48,836 bases of DNA, taken from the IMG/VR virus record IMGVR_UViG_3300002144_000224, positions 1 through 48,836 of that record, one strand, 5' to 3'. Below, one piece after another: positions 12,899 to 19,354 of the stretch (positions are counted from its first letter, which is position 1; each line of letters opens with the position of its first letter). Made by a program: the position numbers and the translations under genes. Source of the stretch: a virus. The notes under the pieces were generated by a model. It ran no database searches. It had not been told where the DNA came from and was given only the letters and a program-made list of their open reading frames with translations.

Positions 12899-13146
12899 TA
12901 TTCTTCTCCGCCTTCTCTTACAATCAGTACGATTGCCCCATTGTCTTCAAGAGCTTTCTTAGCCCTAACCATATACTCTACAGCCCTACGCTTATCTGCA
13001 TCTAAGAGCCTCATAAACTGCTTCTCTCCAGCCTTAAGAGTAATGAAGTTATCATTATCTATTACGTCTAAGCCAAAGCCTTTAGGACAGTAGTGTGCTA
13101 CTGAACGAAAAGCTCTTGCCATCTCTTGTGTATACATATTAGTCAT
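12898..13146 (-). CDS. Hypothetical protein, 82 aa
   Basis: Soluble helical protein (MTNMYTQEMARAFRSVAHYC...) with a basic middle (DADKRRAVEYMVRAKKAL) and acidic end. The start is uncertain: ATG 13146 overlaps the WhiB stop by 8 nt, and ATG 13137 lies one base after that stop; neither has a good ribosome binding site. Probably translated by coupling to the WhiB-like gene. Confidence 0.65.
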   Translation of the reverse strand: MTNMYTQEMARAFRSVAHYCPKGFGLDVIDNDNFITLKAGEKQFMRLLDADKRRAVEYMVRAKKALEDNGAIVLIVREGGEE

Positions 13147-13423
13147 CCATTGTTAGTTTACGCCAGGTTTTTTCCCAATCTGGCTTTGATTTATGATTGT
13201 TAAATTCCTTTGAAATTGTACCATTCTCTAGGTACACACCACCCCATACTCCCCACTCTTTCTGGGATACACCAATGGCGAAGCATTCCTTCCTCACTGG
13301 ACAGGTAGAGCAAAGTTTATCAATTGCTGGTCGTAGATTTTCATCTTCTTCGTACTTATCAAAGAAGAAATTAGTGTCATACCCATAACACGAGGCATCA
13401 TTTTTCCAGGAATGCTTATCCAT
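13139..13423 (-). CDS. whiB: WhiB-like Fe-S transcription regulator, 94 aa
   Basis: Four cysteines fit the WhiB [4Fe-4S] site: Cys12, Cys38, Cys41 and Cys47 (CSTCPVRKEC), followed by the conserved GVWGGVY turn at 57-63. WhiB proteins are confined to Actinobacteria and their phages; they bind the housekeeping sigma factor and redirect transcription, and phage copies can block host septation or superinfection (known from mycobacteriophages). The C-terminus is short and basic. GAGGT lies before ATG 13423, just after the upstream stop. Confidence 0.93.
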   Translation of the reverse strand: MDKHSWKNDASCYGYDTNFFFDKYEEDENLRPAIDKLCSTCPVRKECFAIGVSQKEWGVWGGVYLENGTISKEFNNHKSKPDWEKTWRKLTMDD

Positions 13424-13426
13424 ACA

Positions 13427-13636
13427 TTACCTCATTATCTTATTAGGGATTTCCCACCCTTTTTCGGTGATCACAAAACGCTTCACCATGCACCACTTAT
13501 CATTAACAAGTGCCCCAAATTTTGATGTGCGAGCCTTATCTGAAGGGTAGAAGTGTACGACATCCCAGCCATCCCACTCAAGCTCTTTATTTTTAGTAAC
13601 AATTTTTTCCATGTTATCGATAGATGAAATTAGCAC
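13427..13636 (-). CDS. Hypothetical protein, 61-69 aa
   Basis: A GTG at 13636 gives 69 residues (MLISSIDNMEKIV...), while ATG 13612 gives 61 (MEKIVTKNKELEWDGWDVVH); neither has a clear ribosome binding site. The body looks like a compact beta-rich domain with many Trp and Lys. A perfect 10-bp hairpin (13670-13694) lies in its upstream region. No family recognised. Confidence 0.6.
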   Translation of the reverse strand: MLISSIDNMEKIVTKNKELEWDGWDVVHFYPSDKARTSKFGALVNDKWCMVKRFVITEKGWEIPNKIMR

Positions 13637-13669
13637 TGTCTTCGCTTTCTACGTCTTTTACCTTTTAAT

Positions 13670-13694
13670 GCTATTCCTAATTGCTAGGAATAGC
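13670..13694. repeat. Perfect 10-bp inverted repeat between genes
   Basis: GCTATTCCTA (13670-13679), a 5-nt loop and TAGGAATAGC (13685-13694). It lies in the 135-bp gap between two co-oriented - genes. On the - strand no T-run follows, so an RNA processing or regulatory hairpin in the leader of the 13636 gene is more likely than a terminator. No other gene is visible in this gap. Confidence 0.5.
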
Positions 13695-13771
13695 AATGTT
13701 TCTATTTTTCAATCTTTGCCCATTGACTCTCGCAATAGATAAGAATGAGTTTTTATTACCGCTGAGTTTTA

Positions 13772-14122
13772 TCAGTACCTATAGATCTCTACAGTTACTT
13801 CTTTGGCTTCAGCAGAATCTACGATAGAGGGGATTGGCTCTTTTGGCAAGGCAAAGTATGCAAAGTAATCAATGTCAGAAAAATACTCTAGGATCCAGGT
13901 CTGAGGAACCTTACGAACCTGGATCTTAATCCCACGAGCCTTGAGGCCACGCTCAGACACATTAGAGAACTCCGTAGCCATTTCATTCACACGTCTTGGA
14001 CCAGCGGTATATAGGAAGATAGCCCTATCTTCTTCATCCATACGATTCATTGCTGTGCCCATAGCATTTAAAAAAATAGAATAATCATTAAACTTATTGC
14101 TACCATTAACTACGATTATCAT
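13772..14122 (-). CDS. SLOG-like (DUF2493-type) protein, 116 aa
   Basis: Begins MIIVVNGSNKFNDYSIFLNA, matching the nucleotide-binding start GSR-xF-xDY of the YspA/DUF2493 branch of SLOG proteins, and has a second loop TAGPRRVNEMATEF where the family has GGA-xGAD-xxA. The second loop is degenerate, so ligand binding is uncertain. SLOG proteins bind nucleotide-derived ligands. GGAAGG precedes ATG 14122, which overlaps the upstream gene by 17 nt. Confidence 0.6.
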   Translation of the reverse strand: MIIVVNGSNKFNDYSIFLNAMGTAMNRMDEEDRAIFLYTAGPRRVNEMATEFSNVSERGLKARGIKIQVRKVPQTWILEYFSDIDYFAYFALPKEPIPSIVDSAEAKEVTVEIYRY

Positions 14123-14510
14123 TGCCGTTTCCTTCCGTTAGTTTTTCTACTACAAACATTGTATGTTTTAATTCTACAGCATCCATACCCATTGTGTCAA
14201 CTTGCTTTGCCGTTTCTTCTATAACACCGTTTCTGTTATATTCTGCAACATAAAGCTGGTTCTCTTTAATCCAATAAGCTTTCTTCTCTACAATCATTAT
14301 CTTAAGATGTGTCTTATGCATATAGTCAGAAGACTGTGTAGATTTATTTTCTTTTTCTATTGCAACATAGCTAATTTCAGAAAGAATTTTATATAATTGG
14401 CTTTGGCTATTGCTAATCTTTATTGCTTTAACTGGTAAACGCTTAAACATAAGCTTATTAAGAACTAAGACACAAGCAAGCGTTACAAAAGAACCCACAA
14501 GATATTCCAT
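14106..14510 (-). CDS. Membrane-anchored hypothetical protein, 134 aa
   Basis: One N-terminal transmembrane helix (MEYLVGSFVTLACVLVLNKL) followed by a basic and then mixed soluble domain, probably cytoplasmic. GGAGAAATCTAA precedes ATG 14510, directly after the previous stop. No known domain. Confidence 0.65.
   Translation of the reverse strand: MEYLVGSFVTLACVLVLNKLMFKRLPVKAIKISNSQSQLYKILSEISYVAIEKENKSTQSSDYMHKTHLKIMIVEKKAYWIKENQLYVAEYNRNGVIEETAKQVDTMGMDAVELKHTMFVVEKLTEGNGNDNRS
14171..14200 (-). promoter_or_regulatory. Possible internal promoter for the SLOG-like gene
   Basis: On the - strand TTGACA (14195-14200), 18-nt spacer and TAGAAT (14171-14176), inside the 14106 coding region and about 50 nt before ATG 14122. 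Both hexamers are good, but the codons there are also needed for protein, so chance is possible. Confidence 0.4.
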
Positions 14511-14888
14511 TTAGATTTCTCCGTTACTCCTCATAGCGTCCATAATAATAGTAAGAGTTACATTTTCTTTGTAGCTTAACTGGCTAACACTTTCTTTATC
14601 AAATGCAAGATCTGTTAAGTTTACTTTTGGATTGGGATGAGTCCTATCCATAGAAACAAAGCCTTTAACCCAGAGATCATCTAAAGTTTCTAAAAACATT
14701 TTCTCTATCTCCTCTTGAATATCTGGTACAGCCTCTGTTAGTTTGGAAGAAACGGTATACAAGAATTCTCCTGTATCTGAATCAATAGACTCTACTTCAA
14801 CCAATCCATTTAAAATAAGATTATCTATGGCTTTTTCTACTTCTTCTCTAAAGTCCTTGTCGTTGTCCACTGATACTATCGCTTTCAT
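14511..14888 (-). CDS. Hypothetical acidic protein, 125 aa
   Basis: The frame is open from 14906, but I prefer ATG 14888 (MKAIVSVDNDKDFREEVEKA) since it shortens the overlap with the upstream gene; MKQS at 14900 is the alternative. The product is acidic and helical with no motif. Start uncertain, reading frame secure. Confidence 0.6.
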   Translation of the reverse strand: MKAIVSVDNDKDFREEVEKAIDNLILNGLVEVESIDSDTGEFLYTVSSKLTEAVPDIQEEIEKMFLETLDDLWVKGFVSMDRTHPNPKVNLTDLAFDKESVSQLSYKENVTLTIIMDAMRSNGEI

Positions 14889-15078
14889 TGATTGTTTCAT
14901 ATGCAAAATTATCCATAGCTGCCCTGCCAGATTCTGTGTTCATAATCTTATTATAGTGGTGTGCACAAAACGTAAGTTCACCAGTAAAACCAGTAACCTT
15001 TACGTATGCCTGTGACCCACAAGAATCACAACGATCATGGACATTTAAAACTTGTTCTTTTACATCAGCAATAGTCAT
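14848..15078 (-). CDS. DUF7455-like Cys/His protein, 76 aa
   Basis: The pattern DRCDSCGSQAYVKV...GELTFCAHHYNK (Cys17, Cys20, Cys38, His40-41) is that of a small zinc-binding protein widespread in Actinobacteria and their phages (HDRC-x-x-CGA-x-A). Function is unknown even in hosts. The 59-nt or smaller overlap with the next gene is typical of this cluster. GAAAGGG precedes ATG 15078. Confidence 0.8.
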   Translation of the reverse strand: MTIADVKEQVLNVHDRCDSCGSQAYVKVTGFTGELTFCAHHYNKIMNTESGRAAMDNFAYETINESDSISGQRQGL

Positions 15079-15080
15079 GT

Positions 15081-15266
15081 CTATCCCTTTCGGTTATCAG
15101 TTTTATAAAATCCGTTACCGTTAAAAGTAACTCCTATATTAGAGTATACCCGCTTTAGTTTAATATTGCAAGCTTTACAGAAAAGATCAGGGGCACTATC
15201 TTTAATGCCCCTGACCACATCTGTTTCTAAGCCGCAATCAGTACAACTATACTGATATGTTGGCAT
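15081..15266 (-). CDS. FmdB-like zinc-ribbon protein, 61 aa
   Basis: Begins MPTYQYSCTDCG, the hallmark of FmdB-type zinc ribbons, with Cys8/11 and Cys30/33 as ligands and the usual basic YS...G tail. Its role is unclear, possibly regulatory. Follows the holin gene with 2 nt between. Confidence 0.85.
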   Translation of the reverse strand: MPTYQYSCTDCGLETDVVRGIKDSAPDLFCKACNIKLKRVYSNIGVTFNGNGFYKTDNRKG

Positions 15267-15268
15267 AC

Positions 15269-15544
15269 TTACTTCTTTGCAGCCTTCTTAGCAGGAGCCG
15301 CAGTGGCTGCCTGAGCTGCTTGAGTCTGTGCACGCACAGATGCTTTAGTTTCTGCTGCAGGCAATGCAACAGAGGTTAGAAGTGACAGAATACCAGCTAG
15401 GAGAGAAACCCCAGCAATATCTGCCCAATCTACATTCAATACCGAAACCAGCTGACTGGTTCCTAAAAGGGCTAGGGCAGTCTGAGCAACTGTTTTAATT
15501 GCACGTTCTCCTGCCGAAGCCCAAAAGGCTGTACTTGTTAACAT
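15269..15544 (-). CDS. Holin, 91 aa
   Basis: Hydrophobic domain with two predicted helices (about 13-35 and 42-62) in the pattern WASAGERAIKTVAQTALALL and DWADIAGVSLLAGILSLLTS, typical of r1t-type actinophage holins, plus a highly charged Ala/Lys tail (ETKASVRAQTQAAQAATAAP then AKKAAKK). It would oligomerise in the membrane and let the endolysin (15944) reach the wall. AAAGGAAACAACAT precedes ATG 15544, and it has its own promoter (15581-15610). Confidence 0.85.
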   Translation of the reverse strand: MLTSTAFWASAGERAIKTVAQTALALLGTSQLVSVLNVDWADIAGVSLLAGILSLLTSVALPAAETKASVRAQTQAAQAATAAPAKKAAKK

Positions 15545-15580
15545 ATGTTGTTTCCTTTCTTTTAGATTACAACATTCTTA

Positions 15581-15610
15581 ATTATAGACCATCAGGGTTA
15601 CCGTTGTCAA
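15581..15610 (-). promoter_or_regulatory. Promoter for the holin and downstream small genes
   Basis: On the - strand TTGACA (15605-15610), 18-nt spacer and a perfect TATAAT (15581-15586), at the end of the 15582 gene and 37 nt before the holin ATG. Suggests the lysis timing gene can be expressed apart from the upstream block. Confidence 0.75.
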
Positions 15611-15944
15611 GTTCATCTGGCACTGATTCTCCAAACCTAATTCTTTGTGCTGGTGGATTCCATAGACGTACATCTTCATAAGTAGCTGATGTAGTATATG
15701 CAGTTATGATGATCGCTAACAATGATACCCCGCCGATGACCATCTCTACACCAATTTGACTGGTAGTAAAAATAGTAACCGCACCAAAGATAATCATAAG
15801 CATGGCAACAATGTATGCACCATAGATTAATCTACGGCGATGTCTCCATGATGGACCTTGTGCAAGGGCGGCATCAGATGCAGCGATCTTATCCTTACGA
15901 TTAGTGCTTAATCTATTAAACACTTCAATCAAAGTGGAGAACAT
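15582..15944 (-). CDS. Two-helix membrane protein, 120 aa, in the lysis cassette
   Basis: Two transmembrane helices (about residues 43-62 and 68-88) flanked by a basic N-terminus (NRLSTNRKDKIAASDAALAQ) and an acidic tail with RLWNPPAQRIRFGESVPDEL. Lying between endolysin and holin, it may be a second holin, an antiholin or a lysis accessory protein (inference from position). The start overlaps the endolysin stop as TAATG. Confidence 0.7.
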   Translation of the reverse strand: MFSTLIEVFNRLSTNRKDKIAASDAALAQGPSWRHRRRLIYGAYIVAMLMIIFGAVTIFTTSQIGVEMVIGGVSLLAIIITAYTTSATYEDVRLWNPPAQRIRFGESVPDELDNGNPDGL

Positions 15945-16687
15945 TATTTTATGTCTCCAGCATTAAGGGCTCTCTGCAGGGCACTGACGGTCAGCCTACC
16001 CCAATTACCATCAGGCCTCACCCCAAGCTTTGATTGCACTGCTTTACGAGTATTAGGCCCAAAGACCCCATCGGCCTTTACACCAGCCCAGGCTTGGACT
16101 GCCTTATGGGTCATTGTCCCTGGCCTACCATCTGGAATTCCTGTGTAGTGTCCAGCACTCTTAAGTGCTTGCTGGAATGCTTTCCATGTGGCACTTGTTA
16201 GTCTTCCGTCAACCTTCAGTGGCTGTGGCTTTACGTCTACTGGTGCAGATGGTGCAGCATTTAGATATGGCACTGGATCTACTTGACCACCAGACTTGCT
16301 GGTACGAACTTCAAAGTGTAGGTGGGCACCTGTGGATCTGCCAGTGCTTCCTGAAGTATAAATAAAATCTCCAGCTTTTACACGATCTCCAACATTAAGC
16401 CTAGATCTTTCTGCACCATGGTAGTATGCAGTAAATAGATTGTTTTCATGCTGAATAACTACAACGTTACCGCCAGACTGTCTAATCTTTTGCTTAGGAG
16501 TCAGGTTACGCCATTCATTAGCAACGTGAACAACCTTGCCATCTCCAGCAGCTGTTACTGGGAATGTGCCACCAACATCAATTCCTCTGTGGTAAGACCT
16601 CTTTTTTGTAAATGGATCTGTTCGCCATCCAAAGGGACTTCCTGTGTTGATAGTTTTGCCTTTAGGCCATGGGCTAATAAGTGTCAC
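15944..16687 (-). CDS. Endolysin: M23 metallopeptidase plus peptidoglycan-binding domains, 247 aa (GTG start)
   Basis: Residues 18-127 form an M23 (LytM) peptidase: HRGID gives His33 and Asp37, YYH90, and HLHFE gives His122 and His124, so the zinc site and catalytic His are complete. Residues about 155-247 contain peptidoglycan-binding-1 helices (DGRLTSATWKAFQQALKSAG, GPNTRKAVQSKLG, WGRLTVSALQRALNAG). It should cleave wall cross-bridges at lysis. No signal peptide, so it depends on the holin. GTG 16687 has GGAGA upstream and an extended -10 promoter. Confidence 0.92.
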   Translation of the reverse strand: MTLISPWPKGKTINTGSPFGWRTDPFTKKRSYHRGIDVGGTFPVTAAGDGKVVHVANEWRNLTPKQKIRQSGGNVVVIQHENNLFTAYYHGAERSRLNVGDRVKAGDFIYTSGSTGRSTGAHLHFEVRTSKSGGQVDPVPYLNAAPSAPVDVKPQPLKVDGRLTSATWKAFQQALKSAGHYTGIPDGRPGTMTHKAVQAWAGVKADGVFGPNTRKAVQSKLGVRPDGNWGRLTVSALQRALNAGDIK

Positions 16688-16711
16688 GATTCTCCAATCA
16701 GTATCTATATC

Positions 16712-16720
16712 ATTATACCA
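16712..16720 (-). promoter_or_regulatory. Extended -10 promoter for the endolysin
   Basis: TGGTATAAT on the - strand (TATAAT at 16712-16717), about 25 nt before the GTG start, with no good -35. The same nine bases form the promoter of the small RNA at 12240-12248. Confidence 0.6.
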
Positions 16721-16741
16721 TTAGAAACAAAAACAAGTAAC

Positions 16742-16966
16742 CTAAGCAGCTAAAGCTGTAATCTTATCGGGCTGAAATCCAGCAAAAGAAGTGCCGTCTG
16801 GTGCGATAACAACAGGAGCAGCACGATAACCTAATTCAATTAGCCTGTCTAGTTCTTCAGGATTCTGGGTAATGTTAATTGTTTCATACTCTACCCCGAT
16901 CTTATCCATAAGTCTCTTAGTCATATCGCACTGGACACAATTATCCTTAGTATAAACAGTCGTCAT
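16742..16966 (-). CDS. nrdH: NrdH-type glutaredoxin, 74 aa
   Basis: Contains the redox motif Cys10-Val-Gln-Cys13 (CVQC) and the later RAAPVVIAPDG and SFAGFQPDKI typical of NrdH, with full normal length. NrdH reduces the class Ib ribonucleotide reductase encoded at 19368-22429, using host thioredoxin reductase for electrons. AGGAGAGCAAC precedes ATG 16966; a TATAAT at 16996-17001 lies upstream. It is separated from nrdIEF by thyX, tRNAs and a protease gene. Confidence 0.92.
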   Translation of the reverse strand: MTTVYTKDNCVQCDMTKRLMDKIGVEYETINITQNPEELDRLIELGYRAAPVVIAPDGTSFAGFQPDKITALAA

Positions 16967-17006
16967 GTTGCTCTCCTTTGTAGTTGAATAGATCTATTAT
17001 ACATGC

Positions 17007-17705
17007 TTATTTACCGCCATGCTTCCATGCGTGCATACTTACTGGAAACTTTTGATTTGTTAAAGTGGATACCGCTGAGGCATACTCCTGGATCTCCCAC
17101 TGAGCATCATGCCCTAGCCTTTGATCAAGGAATGTTATAACACCCTGTAGTGATACAGTCCAACGCCACCGTACATACATTGCATATGCTGGAAGGAATA
17201 GTCTAGCAAGCTCTGGAGCTACTCCAGCTTCCATTGCCTCTTGGTATTGGGATACTCCATCTTTTATAATTCTATTAAGAGCTTCGGTATAATACTTTCC
17301 TTCAGAAGCTGGGATAGGGTCTCCGCTACCCTGCTTGCTATTCGTTGGCTTACTTCTCCACTGTTTTGCTTTTGGAAGATAAAACTCTTCAGACTCTGTA
17401 ACATACCTACGAGAAGATTCGTTCCAACCATTCTGATCATCAATATGGGTAGATGCCACAGCGTACTTCCACCACTGCCTAGCAACCAACAGTGGGGCAT
17501 ATACCTCGAACGTTAAAGCAGCATGTCTAAATGGTGAGGTATGATTTTCTCTAAGCAAGAAATCAATTAGTTTAATATCTTTGCTTTCCATAACATCTGA
17601 TTCTTTATCATAGGATACCCTGGCTGCATTAACAACAGACAGATCACCGCCTAACACATCTACTAATCTTACGTAGCCTTTATCTAATACCTTTATTTTT
17701 TCCAT
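17007..17705 (-). CDS. thyX: Flavin-dependent thymidylate synthase ThyX, 232 aa
   Basis: Makes dTMP from dUMP using FAD and methylene-tetrahydrofolate. The fold signature RQWWKYAVAS...NESSRRYV (residues 76-102) lies where ThyX has RQW-RHR-x7-S-xNExSxRY, and flanking HTSPFRHA and MYVRWRWT segments fit. The RHR triad is replaced by WKY with extra residues before NESSRR. ATG 17705 (MEKIKVLDKG) has GAAAGGG upstream; starting earlier would run into tRNA-Met. It follows the tRNA cluster. Confidence 0.9.
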   Translation of the reverse strand: MEKIKVLDKGYVRLVDVLGGDLSVVNAARVSYDKESDVMESKDIKLIDFLLRENHTSPFRHAALTFEVYAPLLVARQWWKYAVASTHIDDQNGWNESSRRYVTESEEFYLPKAKQWRSKPTNSKQGSGDPIPASEGKYYTEALNRIIKDGVSQYQEAMEAGVAPELARLFLPAYAMYVRWRWTVSLQGVITFLDQRLGHDAQWEIQEYASAVSTLTNQKFPVSMHAWKHGGK

Positions 17706-17719
17706 TGTTACCCTTTCCG

Positions 17720-17793
17720 TACCCTCTGTGGGACTTGAACCCACGACTACCGAATTATGAGTTCGGGGCTCTAACCAGCTGAGCTAAGAGGGC
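17720..17793 (-). tRNA. tRNA with CAU anticodon (Met, or Ile2)
   Basis: A full cloverleaf: acceptor GCCCTCT/AGAGGGT, D-arm GCTCAGCTGGTTAGAGC, anticodon stem CCGAA/TTCGG with loop CTCATAA, and T-loop TTCAAGT. A CAU anticodon is elongator Met or, if modified, Ile2. CCA is not encoded. Its 3' end is 14 nt from the thyX start. Confidence 0.9.
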
Positions 17794-17807
17794 ATATTAA
17801 GTTATAG

Positions 17808-17885
17808 TCCCACGTCGAAGAATCGAACTTCGCTAGCCAATCGGCATCGGATTTACAGTCCAATTTCTGTCCCAGCAGCCATGGG
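17808..17885 (-). tRNA. tRNA-Tyr (GUA)
   Basis: Anticodon stem TTGGA/TCCGA with loop CTGTAAA gives GUA. The variable arm GCC-GATT-GGC makes it class II, as expected for Tyr. T-arm CGAAG/CTTCG. The acceptor has one mismatch (G:A at pair 7) and a G:U, and the D-arm is short, so it looks a little degenerate. CCA not encoded. Confidence 0.82.
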
Positions 17886-17902
17886 TTATATTAAGTTATT
17901 CG

Positions 17903-17976
17903 AGCCTTCTATCGGATTCGAACCGATGACCTACGCATTACAAGTGCGTTGCTCTGGCCAACTGAGCTAAGAAGGC
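17903..17976 (-). tRNA. tRNA-Thr (UGU)
   Basis: Perfect acceptor GCCTTCT/AGAAGGC, anticodon stem ACGCA/TGCGT with loop CTTGTAA (UGU), and T-arm ATCGG/CCGAT. CCA is not encoded. First tRNA after the cluster promoter at 17991-18019. Confidence 0.93.
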
Positions 17977-17990
17977 AATGCTATGTTAGA

Positions 17991-18019
17991 AGTATACCCC
18001 TTAAGATTATCTATGTCAA
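17991..18019 (-). promoter_or_regulatory. Promoter of the Thr-Tyr-Met tRNA group
   Basis: On the - strand TTGACA (18014-18019), 17-nt spacer and TATACT (17991-17996). The start would fall near 17984, just before tRNA-Thr. Near-consensus. Confidence 0.82.
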
Positions 18020-18069
18020 ATCTGATGCCGTACTAAGACATTTGTATTTGTTTGTGTACGACTACATTG

Positions 18070-18142
18070 CGACCCTGACCAGACTTGAACTGGCGACTTC
18101 CTCCGTGACAGGGAGGCACTCTAACCACTGAGCTACAGGGCC
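18070..18142 (-). tRNA. tRNA-Asp (GUC)
   Basis: Acceptor GGCCCTG/CAGGGTC (one G:U), anticodon stem CCTCC/GGAGG with loop CTGTCAC (GUC), T-arm GCCAG/CTGGT, discriminator G as expected for Asp. Separated from tRNA-Gly by one base. CCA not encoded. Confidence 0.93.
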
Positions 18143-18143
18143 G

Positions 18144-18214
18144 AGCAAATAGCAGGAATCGAACCAGCATCGTAACCTTGGCAAGGTTAAGTTTTACCAC
18201 TAAACTATATTTGC
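18144..18214 (-). tRNA. tRNA-Gly (GCC)
   Basis: Acceptor GCAAATA/TATTTGC, anticodon stem TAACC/GGTTA with loop TTGCCAA (GCC), T-arm TGCTGGTTCGATTCC. The unusual AT-rich acceptor sets it apart from host-like tRNA-Gly. One base from each neighbour; CCA not encoded. Confidence 0.9.
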
Positions 18215-18215
18215 G

Positions 18216-18287
18216 CTGGGATGGCAAGATTCGAACTTGCAACCTCGAAATTAACAGTTTCTTGCGCTACCATTGCGCCACATCCCA
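18216..18287 (-). tRNA. tRNA-Asn (GUU)
   Basis: Acceptor TGGGATG/CATCCCA, anticodon loop CTGTTAA (GUU) on a stem with four good pairs, T-arm with GTTCGAATC, discriminator G as usual for Asn. First of the closely packed Asn-Gly-Asp trio. Confidence 0.9.
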
Positions 18288-18297
18288 ATCATTAACT

Positions 18298-18579
18298 CTA
18301 TTCTATACCAAGACCTAGTATTTCGTCAAGTTCTTCAAAGCCCTCATCATCCATTTCTACCGCTTTAAGGAATAACATAAACGTTTCTTCTATAAAACTT
18401 TCAATGGCAGAATTCTTTTCAGAAATAATGTTCTCATCTAATAGAAATGCCAGAGGCAAACTAATATCGTTATAGTTAAAGAAGTCCTCTAGGGTTTCTT
18501 CATTACGATATCTAATCCAGAGATCACTAAGAATTTTACACTTTGCACTAAATGTTGTAGATTTTTGATCACCCATCAC
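18298..18579 (-). CDS. Hypothetical protein, 93 aa, paralog of the 1092 gene's C-terminal half
   Basis: Aligns end to end with residues 70-162 of the 1092 product (ILS-x5-Y near the N-terminus, VEMDDEGFEELDEIL near the end). The presence of two diverged copies 17 kb apart suggests duplication within phage genomes. Acidic, probably helical, function unknown. The end of its coding region holds the possible promoter (18300-18329) for the Asn-Gly-Asp tRNAs. The start overlaps the protease gene stop by 11 nt. Confidence 0.75.
   Translation of the reverse strand: MMGDQKSTTFSAKCKILSDLWIRYRNEETLEDFFNYNDISLPLAFLLDENIISEKNSAIESFIEETFMLFLKAVEMDDEGFEELDEILGLGIE
18300..18329 (-). promoter_or_regulatory. 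Possible promoter of the Asn-Gly-Asp tRNA group
   Basis: On the - strand TTGACG (18324-18329), 18-nt spacer and TAGAAT (18300-18305), overlapping the stop codon of the 18298 gene, about 7-13 nt before tRNA-Asn. One base from consensus in each hexamer. Confidence 0.5.
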
Positions 18580-19348
18580 GCAACAGTCTCCTTAAAAATA
18601 GTCCACTTATATTGTTCTTTTTCTTAAACGATGGCTTCTTTGTTTTAATAGGTACGCAGGCTTCTCCATCTACTGATAATAGTTTAGATAGATCTGTAGC
18701 TCTTATGTATGCAGAACCGTTGATCCCATAGCCATTACCCCAAGAATTTCTCCACCGAAAAACTTCAACGGTTTCAGAACCAATTTTCATTGCTGGATCA
18801 TAACCAGTTATGACTAGGCAATGACCACCAACTAGGTTACCACTAACAGAGACAATTCCGGCATTGTTAGTGCTATACATACCACTTCTCCATGGCACAC
18901 CAATTACGACTGGACCAGTAGTGATTATAGAAGTCCTAACATCATCAATGCCAAAGCACCAGCGGTAGCTATCAATTAATCCTTCTTCAAGGATTATCTT
19001 TGCACCAGCCAGTACAGAAGTGCCTTCGTAGTCTTCCCCAGGCCATTGATCAATCTTTTTTGCACGCTTGTAGTATCCTCTTGCAATACTATTGGCCTGA
19101 GCCACTTGCGGCTGAGGCAGTGGAGCATTTGGATTGGATAAAATATTTCCCATCCAACCAAACCCCACACAGGCTCCTTCTGAACCCTGATCAAGGACAA
19201 TGCCTTCTTCCCAGAAGACTTTTCTCTTCACCACTCTCTTATTATTTAAATAAGATTGAATAGAATATTGTTTTGATTTTTCATCATGCCTTGACTTCCA
19301 GTCTAGATTGACTTGCTTGTTATCCATAGCATCCTTATCTGTACTCAT
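18569..19348 (-). CDS. Papain-like C1 cysteine protease, 259 aa
   Basis: All catalytic parts of the C1 family are present in order: oxyanion Gln54 and nucleophile Cys60 in LDQGSEGACVGFG, His176 in VGGHCLVITGY, and Asn201 in WRNSWGNGYG. No signal peptide is seen, and no obvious long propeptide, so it is probably cytoplasmic or packaged. The target is unknown; capsid maturation or host-protein cleavage are possible. Promoter at 19355-19363 makes the message leaderless from ATG 19348. Basic C-terminal tail (KTKKPSFKKKNN). Confidence 0.88.
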   Translation of the reverse strand: MSTDKDAMDNKQVNLDWKSRHDEKSKQYSIQSYLNNKRVVKRKVFWEEGIVLDQGSEGACVGFGWMGNILSNPNAPLPQPQVAQANSIARGYYKRAKKIDQWPGEDYEGTSVLAGAKIILEEGLIDSYRWCFGIDDVRTSIITTGPVVIGVPWRSGMYSTNNAGIVSVSGNLVGGHCLVITGYDPAMKIGSETVEVFRWRNSWGNGYGINGSAYIRATDLSKLLSVDGEACVPIKTKKPSFKKKNNISGLFLRRLLRDG

Positions 19349-19354
19349 ACATAC

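Noticed and set aside
13684-13771. Extra small gene in the 135-bp gap at 13637-13771
   Set aside because: One - strand frame is open, but it has no start codon or ribosome binding site; the hairpin at 13670-13694 is the only feature.
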